DNA from: Comamonadaceae bacterium
Lineage (GTDB): Bacteria > Pseudomonadota > Gammaproteobacteria > Burkholderiales > Burkholderiaceae_C
Length of the DNA: 37,480 nucleotides
Assembly (NCBI GenBank): GCA_947479935.1
Contig: CANKBG010000025.1
Span: 1-37,480 of the forward strand
Direction of reading: 5' to 3'
Below are positions 7,527 to 15,700 of the stretch, one piece after another. Below the pieces are notes generated by a model that worked only from the letters and a program-made list of their open reading frames with translations, searched no databases and was not told the DNA's origin. Each line of letters begins with the position of its first letter. The stretch's first letter is position 1. Both the position numbers and the translations under genes were made by a program.

Positions 7527-7532
7527 AACCCT

Positions 7533-7970
7533 TCAGTGCATTGCAACTGACAAGGTGGCACCCGCTAGGGGTACCGGCTTGGGTAACAAATTAGGAACAT
7601 CACGCCAAGCTTGACGAATTTCACTCATCAAAGTTTGGACTTCATTCAAAACGTTTAAATCGTTGTGGGCATTCACATACACCAAACGACGTGTCACGTA
7701 ACTGTACAACTCATGCAAATTTCGGGCCAAGTCGCCGCCTTTTTCTAAATCAAGGGCGCCCTGCAAGCCAATCACAATACGGCCAGCACGCACCAGGCTT
7801 TTGCTTTTTTCTTCAGTGGCGCCGTGTTCCATATGGCCGCGGGCCGTGACCAGGCTTTCAATCAGCCCGTCGAAGAGCATCTGAATCAGCTCAACTTTGT
7901 CGGCAACTACTGCCTGAGATGCGCGATTGCCATCTCCATAGCTTTCCATGGCTTTGAAATTTACTCTCAT
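7533..7970 (-). CDS. fliS: Flagellin export chaperone FliS
   Basis: 145-aa cytoplasmic chaperone family that binds the C-terminus of flagellin and prevents early polymerisation. Family features are ELIQMLFDGLIESLVTARGHME, the KSLVRAGRIVIGLQGALDLEKGGDLARNLHELYSYV core, and a final EVQTLMSEIRQAWRDV. The ATG at 7970 is chosen over an in-frame ATG at 8105 because AAGGAG stands nine bases before it. In addition, a sigma-28 promoter at 8004-8030 lies inside the longer version. FliS normally neighbours fliD and fliC; here it sits between fliA and motA with neither in the window. Confidence 0.88.
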   Translation of the reverse strand: MRVNFKAMESYGDGNRASQAVVADKVELIQMLFDGLIESLVTARGHMEHGATEEKSKSLVRAGRIVIGLQGALDLEKGGDLARNLHELYSYVTRRLVYVNAHNDLNVLNEVQTLMSEIRQAWRDVPNLLPKPVPLAGATLSVAMH

Positions 7971-8003
7971 GATGTCGTACTCCTTATGATCCAGACACTG
8001 CTG

Positions 8004-8030
8004 GTATCGGAGGCTCGACATGTAACTTGA
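8004..8030 (-). promoter_or_regulatory. Sigma-28 (FliA) promoter for fliS-motA-motB and the type I exporter
   Basis: Minus strand: TCAAGTTA, 11 bases, TCCGATAC. It is close to the flgM site (TCAAGTTC-N11-GACGATAC). It lies about 34 bases upstream of the fliS start codon and directly downstream of fliA, so FliA would drive the adjoining late operon. The transcript could continue through motAB into the secretion genes. Confidence 0.7.
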
Positions 8031-8107
8031 GTAAATCGATTCAAAAAGACCTAAAGCGGCAAGGCTTGGTCGTTGACTGAGCGAGTAATTGCCACCAGAA
8101 AGCATGG

Positions 8108-8854
8108 TTATGCCTTAGCCGCCTTGGTTTTGCCGCTGTTCACAGGCTCCACTTTAAGTGTGCCACGCAGCTTTTTCACCACGGCCGTGAGCAACTGGCT
8201 CACGCGCGATTCGGTCACGCCCAACACTTCACCAATTTCTTTCAGGTTAAGCTCTTCAACGTAATACAAATTCATTAACAATTGGTCGCGCTCTGCCAAA
8301 TCGCCTATGGCATCGGTCAGGGCGCCCATAAATTCTTGATGCTCCACAATGGCATCGGGTTGCTGAGAGACGTCAGTTGCAATGCTCATCACCTCTTCAG
8401 TGACCACTTCCATGGAGTAGGTTTCAAAGCGCCGCGCCTGGGTTCGCTCTTTGTGAAACTGCTCAATGTCCTTGCCCATGTGCTCGGCCAACTCGCTTTG
8501 CGTGGGCGTTCGGCCCAACCCGGCAGCCAACTCGTGGGTAGCCTCGCTGTGCGACTTATTAATGGCCACGGCAGACCTTGGCAAGAAAGAAAGTCGTCTG
8601 ACTTCGTCCAAAATAGCGCCGCGCACTCGGCTGTGAGCAAAATTTTCAAACTCGATGCCTTTGATGGGGTTGTAAGCCCGTGCGGCCTCCAGCAGACCAA
8701 TCATGCCCACCTGAATCAGTTCGTCCAACTCCATAAAAGGTGGCAATCTCACTTTGAGGTGCAAAGCCACGCGCTTGACCATGCCCAAATGGGCCATGAC
8801 CAGCGCTTCGCTGTTGTTTTGAACCTCTTCGTAAAGACGGGTGGAGTTGGCCAT
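8108..8854 (-). CDS. fliA: RNA polymerase sigma factor FliA (sigma-28)
   Basis: 248-aa sigma-70 family factor for late flagellar genes. Region 2 holds FMELDELIQVGMIGLLEAARAYNP and FENFAHSRVRGAILDEVR. The linker into region 3 is FLPRSAV. Region 4 is LKEIGEVLGVTESRVSQLLTAVVKKLR, the -35-binding helix-turn-helix. The length matches the family. The gene starts 6 bases after flhG in the flhA-flhF-flhG-fliA transcription unit. Its antagonist FlgM is encoded at 29233-29541, and five candidate FliA promoters occur in the window. Confidence 0.97.
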   Translation of the reverse strand: MANSTRLYEEVQNNSEALVMAHLGMVKRVALHLKVRLPPFMELDELIQVGMIGLLEAARAYNPIKGIEFENFAHSRVRGAILDEVRRLSFLPRSAVAINKSHSEATHELAAGLGRTPTQSELAEHMGKDIEQFHKERTQARRFETYSMEVVTEEVMSIATDVSQQPDAIVEHQEFMGALTDAIGDLAERDQLLMNLYYVEELNLKEIGEVLGVTESRVSQLLTAVVKKLRGTLKVEPVNSGKTKAAKA

Positions 8855-8860
8855 AGGGTT

Positions 8861-9682
8861 TTAAACGTCTGACGAAGTCAGTCGTCGCTCCATGAAAAAC
8901 TGCAAGCCGCCCGAAATGGGTGGCACTTGCGGTAAATTTTGAATGGCCTTGGCCAAATGCCGAAAGTCTCTTGAAGAAGAACTGGTGGGGGCAAACTCAA
9001 TGACGGGCATGTATTTTTTATGCGCTTGCAAAATCATTTCGTCATTTTCAATCGAACCCAAATAGCGAATGGACCGGTTTAAAAACCGCGCACACACATT
9101 GTTGATTCGCTCAAAGAGTTGGTAGCCCTCTTGGGCACTGCCCACCCCATTGGGTATGAGGTAAATTTCTTCCAAACCATGATCTTGAATCATGATTTTG
9201 ATGGTGCCGTAAGCGTCGGCAATGGAAGACGGGTCGTCTTTGACCACCACAAACCTTCTTTCGCTGGCTGACAAGAAGGTCATCACCGAGGGCGCAATGC
9301 CGGCAGCCATGTCCACAATCAAATAGTCAATCGGATCTTCCAAGCTGCTAAAGGCTTGAATAATGTGTGCGGCACCCATTTCATCAAGGGCCGCCATGTC
9401 TTGCCGACCCGAACTACCAGGCACCAGTTTCACGCCTTGGCGGGTGGTGACAATGATTTCCTTCAGTGTTTTGGCGCCGCTTAAAAAATCACTCAAATTA
9501 AAAGGACAACGCACGCCCATGGAAATTTGCGCATTGGCCAGCCCCATGTCTGCGTCAAACAACATGACGCGCGAACCCGTGGCCTGCAAAGCAGCAGCCA
9601 AATTCACAGAGACCGTGGTTTTACCCACGCCTCCTTTGCCACTGGCCACGCCAATGACTTGCGTACGCTTTGGCTTATCCAT
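8861..9682 (-). CDS. flhG: Flagellar number regulator FlhG (MinD/ParA-type ATPase)
   Basis: 273-aa P-loop ATPase that limits flagellar number by acting on FlhF and on the sigma-54 activator in polar flagellates. It has a deviant Walker A GKGGVGKTT (15-23) with the MinD signature lysine, a DADMGLANAQ motif, DYLIVDMAAGI, and the C-terminal FFMERRL amphipathic helix expected for membrane association. Unlike typical FlhG, it starts only 14 residues before the P-loop and shows no N-terminal DQAxxLR motif, which in characterised FlhG stimulates FlhF GTP hydrolysis. The start codon overlaps the flhF stop by 8 bases; no upstream alternative keeps this motif in frame as far as I can see. Confidence 0.93.
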   Translation of the reverse strand: MDKPKRTQVIGVASGKGGVGKTTVSVNLAAALQATGSRVMLFDADMGLANAQISMGVRCPFNLSDFLSGAKTLKEIIVTTRQGVKLVPGSSGRQDMAALDEMGAAHIIQAFSSLEDPIDYLIVDMAAGIAPSVMTFLSASERRFVVVKDDPSSIADAYGTIKIMIQDHGLEEIYLIPNGVGSAQEGYQLFERINNVCARFLNRSIRYLGSIENDEMILQAHKKYMPVIEFAPTSSSSRDFRHLAKAIQNLPQVPPISGGLQFFMERRLTSSDV

Positions 9683-11042
9683 GCGTCACCAAAATAGGCT
9701 GAGAGGCTTGCTGCCGAGCAGGTCGAATCATGTTCAGATCAATGTTGGCCAAGTTCAAGATACTAGATGTAGGGGCGATGTTCTCAGGGGCCTCGTCAGG
9801 CTTAAAATCGGGCATGCAGCGTGCAATGGCCAAATCTGCCAAAACTTCAGGGCTCAAGGTTAACACCCCATCGGTCAATTTATCAGATTCGCTGCCCATA
9901 GAAAGGGGCAAATTGCGCTGATCGTGACTCAAAAATTGAATCAAAGCCCAAGGCGCGCTCGATTCATCGAATTTGGTGAGCATCAGGCTGTTCCAAGTCA
10001 AGCCCGGATCTGACAAAACGCGCTTCAAAGTGACGCTGGAAGCATCCACTGCCAACACGGCGTGAAGTTGGCATTCGGGGTCAAGGGCCAGAATCTCGGT
10101 CAGGCGGTCTGTCATTTGAACGCCAGAGGTGTCAATTAATACCAATTGTCTAGACGACAGCTCTTTCATCAACTGTCCCAAACTTTCGGCATTGGCGGCT
10201 CGGTAGCAATCCACTTCTGCTTGGGCACAAAGTTGTTGAATTTGTGACCAGGCGCCAGCACGCTCATCTTGGAACGACACCACAGCCACTTTGTGAGAGC
10301 CCATCAAGCGGGCTGCGTGGTGAGCCCAGCGCACCGTCATGAGTGTTTTACCCGCGCCAGATGAACCCGCCACGGCATGCACACCCGACAAAATAAATGA
10401 CTGCGATTTAGACTGCATGTTGAAAAGCAGTTGCTGCTGCAAACTTAAGCGCGCATCGGCCAAACTCTTTTGTTCTTTTAAACCAGACAACAGCAATGTT
10501 CTTAGAGCTGATGGCACAGGGGCTTCGCACAAATTGTTAACCAATTCTTGCAAGTGCTCAGGCCATTGTTGTTGTGTTTCCCAAGCCGATACCTGCTGGC
10601 TCATTCGAATTTCTTGACGCAATGCAGACAACTCATCGATCACCAGCGATACAAGCTCTTTGCCACGTTCGTTGTCGCGGTTTTGCTCTACCAGGCTCAT
10701 GGCTGGTGCTAAGCTTGTATCTGTGTTTAAAGCCGCTGCGCGAAGGGGGGCCAACAAAGCATTGACCAAATGATCATCAAATCCAGCACTTTCGGTGGCC
10801 TTGGTCGCAACCGATTTCAAAGGCGCGTCTTCTATTGAATCCACCGTGTGTGTGTCTTCAATGGTCATCAATTCATCATCGCCAGCTTCCATCTCCACTG
10901 TTTCTACTTCGAGCGCAATGACGAGTTCAGTTTGCCCACCCACGCGGTGGTTTGAGATGATCAACACATCTTTGCCGTACAAAGCCATGGCTTGTTCGGT
11001 AGCGCTGCGAGTATCTCTTGCGAGGATTCGTTTGAGTTCCAT
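9675..11042 (-). CDS. flhF: Flagellar biosynthesis GTPase FlhF
   Basis: 455-aa SRP-family GTPase that marks the pole where the flagellum is built. The N-terminal basic segment (MELKRILARDTRSATEQA) matches the family. A low-conservation linker follows, then the NG domain with P-loop GSSGAGKT (226-233), G3 DTSG (304-307) and G4 TKFD (356-359). The usual DTYRIGA motif is degenerate (QDERAGA), though Arg is kept. The gene follows flhA by 35 bases and overlaps flhG by 8. Polar localisation is family knowledge, not shown here. Confidence 0.94.
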   Translation of the reverse strand: MELKRILARDTRSATEQAMALYGKDVLIISNHRVGGQTELVIALEVETVEMEAGDDELMTIEDTHTVDSIEDAPLKSVATKATESAGFDDHLVNALLAPLRAAALNTDTSLAPAMSLVEQNRDNERGKELVSLVIDELSALRQEIRMSQQVSAWETQQQWPEHLQELVNNLCEAPVPSALRTLLLSGLKEQKSLADARLSLQQQLLFNMQSKSQSFILSGVHAVAGSSGAGKTLMTVRWAHHAARLMGSHKVAVVSFQDERAGAWSQIQQLCAQAEVDCYRAANAESLGQLMKELSSRQLVLIDTSGVQMTDRLTEILALDPECQLHAVLAVDASSVTLKRVLSDPGLTWNSLMLTKFDESSAPWALIQFLSHDQRNLPLSMGSESDKLTDGVLTLSPEVLADLAIARCMPDFKPDEAPENIAPTSSILNLANIDLNMIRPARQQASQPILVTHG

Positions 11043-11077
11043 GTCGGTCTCTATTCTTGCGTCTGGGTTTGAATCTG

Positions 11078-13174
11078 TTAACGTGTTTCAGCGTGTACGG
11101 TGTGAACCACCTTGACACTTTGATCATCTGGAATTTCGCTGTAGGACAACAAAGTCATTTCGTTCACTCGATAGCGAACGGCCTTTGACATCCAAGGGCG
11201 AATGGCGGGCGATACCACCAATACGGCGGGGTGACCCATTTCTTCAACTGCGCGCGCGCCTTCGCGCAAGGCTGCAAACAAACGCTCTGACAAACCAGGC
11301 TCAAGCGCCATGCTTTGTCCTGGGGCGGTTTGTTGCAAAACGTTGTGCAACAACTGCTCTAAGTTAGGGTCCAGTGTCATCACAGACAAGGCGTTGGACT
11401 CGTCCACCAAACTCTGCACAATCATGCGGCCTAATTTGGGGCGAACCAGCGAGGTCAGCTGATCGGGCTCTTGCGTGCGGCTGGCCACTTCAGACAATGT
11501 TTCGGCAATGGTGCGCATGTCGCGAATCGACACAGATTCATTCAGCAAGTTTTGCAAGGTGCGTGTGACCACACCCAATGACAACTTACCGGGCACCAAG
11601 TCTTCCACCAGCTTCGGTGACTTGGCTGCCAACTTGTCCAACAACTGCTGAACTTCATCATGGCTGAGTAAGTCGGCTGCGTTGTCACGCAATACTTTGT
11701 TCAAATGTGTGGCAATGGCTGTGCTAGCGTCCACCACCGTGTAGCCCAAGGTACGCGCTGTGTCACGTTGAGAAGGATCAATCCACACAGCTTCCAAACC
11801 AAATGCAGGCTCTTTGGTAGGTTGGCCTTCTAAAGGACCATAAACTTGACCCGGATTGATGGCCAACTCTTTGCCCACTCTAATTTGTCCCTTACCGCGA
11901 ACCACACCTTTCAAAACAATGTGATAAGCATCGGGGTCAATGGTCAAGGCATCGCGAATGCGAACTGGCTGAACCAAGAATCCCAATTCTGCGGAAAGCT
12001 TTTTACGCACACCCTTCACACGGTTCATCAATTGACCGCCGGTTTCAGGGTTGACCAAGGGAATCAAACCGTAGCCAATTTCAAGGCCAATCAAGTCCAC
12101 TTGATCGACATCGTCCCAATCCAATTCTTTAGGCTCTTCCAATGCGGCTTGCGCGGCTTGTTCTGCGGGGGTAGCTTCTGGCACATCGGCTTTGTTGGTA
12201 ATGCGCCAAGCCAAGCCAGCAGTCACCAGCGCCAAGACGAGGAACACCATGTGTGGCATGCCAGGCACCAAGCCAATAATGGCCAAAATGGCGGCCGACA
12301 TGTACAAGGCTGTAGGATTGGAAAGCTGCGAGGTGGCCTGCTCCGTCATGGACTCGGAGGTGGTCACGCGGGTCACAATGATGGCAGTTGCCAAAGACAA
12401 GAAAAGCGATGGAATCTGCGCTACCAAACCATCACCAATGGTCAGCAGGGTGTAAATTTTACCAGCCTCAGACATTGACAGGCCGTGCTGGCCCACACCA
12501 ATGGCCAAGCCACCCAGTAAGTTGATGACCAAGATGAGCAAACCGGCAACCGCGTCGCCAGACACAAACTTAGAGGCACCATCCATGGAGCCGAAGAAGT
12601 CAGATTCTTGTGAAAGTTCTTCGCGGCGCTTTTTGGCAGTTTCTTGGTCGATCACGCCGGCATTCAAATCGGCATCAATCGACATTTGTTTACCAGGCAT
12701 CGCATCCAAGGTAAATCGAGCGTTCACTTCAGAGACACGGCCAGCGCCTTTGGTCACCACAATGAAGTTAATGATCATCAAAATAGAAAAGATGATGAAA
12801 CCGACCACGTAGTTACCGCCAATCACAAACTCGCCGAAAGCTGCCACCACCTTACCGGCCGCCTCATGGCCTTCATGGCCATTGACCAAAATGACACGGG
12901 TCGACGCCACGTTCAAGCCTAAACGGAGCATGGTGGCAAACAGCAACACAGAGGGGAAGGAGGAAAATTCGAGCGGCTTGCGAGTGCCAATGGCAATCAT
13001 GATGACCAGCAAACTGCAGCCAATGTTGAAGGTAAACAGAATGTCCAAGAGCAGCGCTGGCAGAGGCACCACCAGCATGGCCATGATTAAAAGCACCAGC
13101 GCGGGCAAGCCGAGGCCGGTGTAATCGAATTTGGACAGGCTCTGTCGAACCGTTGACAGGGTCAAGGTACTCAT
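11078..13174 (-). CDS. flhA: Flagellar type III export gate protein FlhA
   Basis: 698-aa export-gate component. About eight membrane segments lie in residues 1-330 and a large cytoplasmic chaperone/substrate docking domain in 350-698. The FHIPEP-family signature MLRLGLNVASTRVIL is present, as are the cytoplasmic loop VTKGAGRVSEVNARFTLDAMPGKQMSIDADLNAG and the C-domain VLSHDEVQ-type segment (LLSHDEVQQLLD). I choose the ATG at 13174 (MSTLTL) because it gives the family's usual length. The in-frame extension to 13318 is non-conserved and would run through a sigma-54 promoter at 13247-13262. No clear Shine-Dalgarno is visible. It heads the flhA-flhF-flhG-fliA unit. Confidence 0.96.
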   Translation of the reverse strand: MSTLTLSTVRQSLSKFDYTGLGLPALVLLIMAMLVVPLPALLLDILFTFNIGCSLLVIMIAIGTRKPLEFSSFPSVLLFATMLRLGLNVASTRVILVNGHEGHEAAGKVVAAFGEFVIGGNYVVGFIIFSILMIINFIVVTKGAGRVSEVNARFTLDAMPGKQMSIDADLNAGVIDQETAKKRREELSQESDFFGSMDGASKFVSGDAVAGLLILVINLLGGLAIGVGQHGLSMSEAGKIYTLLTIGDGLVAQIPSLFLSLATAIIVTRVTTSESMTEQATSQLSNPTALYMSAAILAIIGLVPGMPHMVFLVLALVTAGLAWRITNKADVPEATPAEQAAQAALEEPKELDWDDVDQVDLIGLEIGYGLIPLVNPETGGQLMNRVKGVRKKLSAELGFLVQPVRIRDALTIDPDAYHIVLKGVVRGKGQIRVGKELAINPGQVYGPLEGQPTKEPAFGLEAVWIDPSQRDTARTLGYTVVDASTAIATHLNKVLRDNAADLLSHDEVQQLLDKLAAKSPKLVEDLVPGKLSLGVVTRTLQNLLNESVSIRDMRTIAETLSEVASRTQEPDQLTSLVRPKLGRMIVQSLVDESNALSVMTLDPNLEQLLHNVLQQTAPGQSMALEPGLSERLFAALREGARAVEEMGHPAVLVVSPAIRPWMSKAVRYRVNEMTLLSYSEIPDDQSVKVVHTVHAETR

Positions 13175-13246
13175 AGTGTGCTTTTGCGGTAAATCAGGTT
13201 GAAAAAGCTGGAATTGAACATATTTTTTCCAAAGTTCATCTGGTTC

Positions 13247-13262
13247 AGCAAAGTCCATGCCA
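13247..13262 (-). promoter_or_regulatory. Sigma-54 promoter for flhA
   Basis: Minus strand TGGCATGGACTTTGCT fits the -24/-12 consensus TGGCACG-N4-TTGC with one mismatch and exact spacing. The predicted start of transcription lies near 13236, giving a leader of about 60 bases before the flhA ATG. Confidence 0.7.
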
Positions 13263-13322
13263 TGAGAAAAGCCGACAGGGTTGCAACCACAAAGCAGTCG
13301 ACCCAAGCGGCAAAGCATGTCC

Positions 13323-13338
13323 TGTCACGGTTTTTGCT
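13323..13338 (+). promoter_or_regulatory. Sigma-54 promoter for the fliK-flhB operon
   Basis: TGTCACGGTTTTTGCT matches TGGCACG-N4-TTGC except for one base in the -24 element (the second G of GG is T). It stands back to back with the flhA promoter. The predicted start of transcription lies near 13349 and the fliK start codon about 50 bases further. A palindrome GGTTGCAACC lies between the two promoters near 13269-13278. Confidence 0.55.
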
Positions 13339-13400
13339 AATACAAAGCACCCCTCCAGTCATTTGCCGCTGTGAGGATGACCAATGAACATGGAAACAAC

Positions 13401-15014
13401 ATGGACAACAACCTGAATTTTTCTGCCAGCACCGTCGCCAATCCCTTGTCCAGTGCGGCTCCAGCAGCCGCCACGGCTGTTGATGACAGCTTGTCGACCC
13501 CCATGAATGGGAAGGAGTTTGCAGGGTTGATGCGCGACCTTCTGAACACTTCTGAACGGCAAGGGATTGCCGCCCCAGCTGGGGATGGGGCTGGAAAAGT
13601 GGCCGGGGCAGAAGGCCCTGATGCCAACGCCCAAGGCCTGCAAACGGTTGCTTTGGGTGATCAGTTTGCAGTGATCACCACGGCTTCACCCTTGCCAGAC
13701 GCCAATAGCCTTGCTGCTTTTGCAAGGGCCCAGGGTTTAGGTGAAGGCGCCGTCAAAACGCTATTTGGTGATTTGGTGCCCTCGCCTCTGGCTGCGACTG
13801 CCAAAGGCCTCAAAATTTCGGCCCCCGCCTCAGTTGAGCTTTCGGAGAATGTTTTCACAGCGCCAGGTTTGGGTTGGCCCGTGACTCCTGGCCTGTCTGC
13901 CCCTGTTTCTATGACAGCTGCACCTGTTGACGCTTCATTAGGCTCCATTACCGCGGTCAATGAAGGTTCTCACCTTTTTCCTACGACGGCTACCTTGAAC
14001 TGGCTCAGCGCCCACCCAGGTGCTTTGCCCATTAGCTCTCAAGTTACAACATCTGCTTGGTCGGCGGCCCCTCATTTGGCCGAAGTATCGGCCAAGGCTT
14101 CTGACCTTCATAATTTATTAGGAGCGGTGGGCGCCACTGCTGTGGTTCAAACATTTGGCGTACCCTCGCACCTAACTGGTTTGGCCCCTACTGTGGCTGA
14201 AATGGCCACAGAACTGCCCCCGGAAATGGGCCCTTTGGATGCCATGCGCATGCGCTTGGTTCCTGAGTGGGAAACCATGACCAAACAATTGGCCAAGCTC
14301 AATGGCAACTTGCAATCCTCCACTTGGGCAGAAATTATGTCTAGCAAGTTGGCAGAAAAAGAGGGTAGCTTTTCCGCCGAAGGCACAATTGACCTAGGCG
14401 CAACCGACATTGGCTTAGATTTGGGTGCCGACTTGGTCTTGGCTATGGCGGCAGGCGCAGATGACAACTCAAGCGCAACCCCCTTAAATGCCACCGACAA
14501 CACCAAGGCCCCTATCAGTTTGTCGGCTTTGGCCAACAGTTCTATCAGTGCCCAGGGTGACAAAGCCCAATTAGCCGACAGAACCGGACAAATTCAAGAA
14601 TTGGCAAATAAACTCGGAGAAGCCTTGGGAGAAAGACTCCAAGAACAGATGGAACGTGGACAATGGCGCTTGCATTTGAAACTCAATCCTGGCCACCTTG
14701 GGCAGATTGATGTAGAGCTTGACATGCATGCAGGCGGGCTAGATGCCGTGTTCAAAACAGAAAATATGCTTACCAAAGAACTCATTACGCAAGGAATGTC
14801 GAGATTAAAAGACAGTTTGGCTCAATCAGGCACGGCAGTTGCTGATGTCTGGGTAAACAGTGAAAGCAAGCGCGAATCTGGCGGGAATCCGACACCCCAG
14901 CGTTTTTCTGGCAACACGGAATCTGAGACCCCTGCCGATGAAGCTCAACCTGTTCAACGGGTAAGCCGCATGGTTGAAAAACGATCGGCAGATGCATGGG
15001 ACACTTTGGCTTGA
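13401..15014 (+). CDS. fliK: Flagellar hook-length control protein FliK
   Basis: 537-aa secreted ruler that sets hook length and triggers the export switch at FlhB. The N-terminal two-thirds is Ala/Pro/Thr-rich and poorly conserved, as in the family. Residues about 410-490 form the conserved Flg_hook domain, with QWRLHLKLNPGHLGQIDVELD followed by a helical segment. The C-terminal tail is hydrophilic. The start is uncertain: in-frame GTG 13371 and ATG 13377 also exist, but ATG 13401 follows GGAAAC at an acceptable distance. First gene of the fliKLMNOPQR-flhB run. A second FliK-like protein is encoded at 27426-28577. Confidence 0.93.
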   Translation: MDNNLNFSASTVANPLSSAAPAAATAVDDSLSTPMNGKEFAGLMRDLLNTSERQGIAAPAGDGAGKVAGAEGPDANAQGLQTVALGDQFAVITTASPLPDANSLAAFARAQGLGEGAVKTLFGDLVPSPLAATAKGLKISAPASVELSENVFTAPGLGWPVTPGLSAPVSMTAAPVDASLGSITAVNEGSHLFPTTATLNWLSAHPGALPISSQVTTSAWSAAPHLAEVSAKASDLHNLLGAVGATAVVQTFGVPSHLTGLAPTVAEMATELPPEMGPLDAMRMRLVPEWETMTKQLAKLNGNLQSSTWAEIMSSKLAEKEGSFSAEGTIDLGATDIGLDLGADLVLAMAAGADDNSSATPLNATDNTKAPISLSALANSSISAQGDKAQLADRTGQIQELANKLGEALGERLQEQMERGQWRLHLKLNPGHLGQIDVELDMHAGGLDAVFKTENMLTKELITQGMSRLKDSLAQSGTAVADVWVNSESKRESGGNPTPQRFSGNTESETPADEAQPVQRVSRMVEKRSADAWDTLA

Positions 15015-15061
15015 TTAAATTCATGCTGAAGGTGTACAAATATTCTTTATAGAGGTGCCAT

Positions 15062-15664
15062 ATGGCTGAAGCAGCAGTAGAAGAAGTAGCAGAAGAAGGC
15101 GCAGGCGAGAAAAAGCCTAAAAACCCGATCGTCTTGATCATTGTGGGTGTGGTTGGCCTGCTTGTTATTCTGGCCAGCACGGTGGTGGGCACGCTTTTCC
15201 TCACTGGGTTTTTCAATCCTAAACCTGTTGACCCCGAGCATGCAGAAGCAGCGGCTGACGCGCATGGCGGTAAAGGTGCGGGCGGTAAAGATGCCAAAGA
15301 CGGCAAACCAGGTAAGAAAACAAAAGAATCTCCTGAACTTCAGCGCTTTGAGTACACCTACCTGCAAATTGAGCGTGAATTTTTGGTTAACTTGAGCGGC
15401 TCTAAAAAAGTGATGTCCGTGCAATTGGCCGTGATGACTCATTATGACGAACGCGTCTTCGAAAACGTTAAAAAGCATGAATTTGCTTTACGCTCTGTCA
15501 TTATGGATGTCATGCGTCAAACACAAGAAGCCGATCTGGTAAAGCCTGATTTTAGAAAAGAGTTAGGCGCCAAGATTCGTGATGCTATCAATACGCTGCT
15601 TGAAAAGTACGAAGACTTTGGTGGCATTGAAGACGTCTACTTCACTAATTTCATCGTTCAATAA
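15062..15664 (+). CDS. fliL: Flagellar basal-body associated protein FliL
   Basis: 200-aa single-pass inner-membrane protein that surrounds or supports the stator in characterised species. It has a cytoplasmic acidic N-terminus (residues 1-20), a membrane segment at about 22-50, a Gly/Lys-rich linker, and then the conserved periplasmic domain (YTYLQIEREFLVNLSG...VMSVQLAVMTHYDERVFENVKKHEFALRSVIMDVM...) typical of FliL with a stomatin-like fold. GAGGTG lies upstream of the ATG. It sits 47 bases after fliK. Confidence 0.95.
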   Translation: MAEAAVEEVAEEGAGEKKPKNPIVLIIVGVVGLLVILASTVVGTLFLTGFFNPKPVDPEHAEAAADAHGGKGAGGKDAKDGKPGKKTKESPELQRFEYTYLQIEREFLVNLSGSKKVMSVQLAVMTHYDERVFENVKKHEFALRSVIMDVMRQTQEADLVKPDFRKELGAKIRDAINTLLEKYEDFGGIEDVYFTNFIVQ

Positions 15665-15700
15665 ACTTAGCGATTCTCATTTTTGAGCACTTGAATTGAC

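Noticed and set aside
7971..8105. 45-residue N-terminal extension of FliS
   Set aside because: Would start upstream of a sigma-28 promoter; AAGGAG and the family match support the ATG at 7970.
8389..8700. 103-aa minus-strand frame overlapping fliA
   Set aside because: Alternative frame of fliA with no features; FliA regions 2 to 4 are intact in the chosen frame.
11846..12478. 210-aa plus-strand frame rich in His/Gln
   Set aside because: Antisense shadow of flhA.
13175..13318. 48-residue N-terminal extension of FlhA
   Set aside because: Not like FlhA N-termini and would cross the sigma-54 promoter at 13247-13262; the ATG at 13174 gives normal length.
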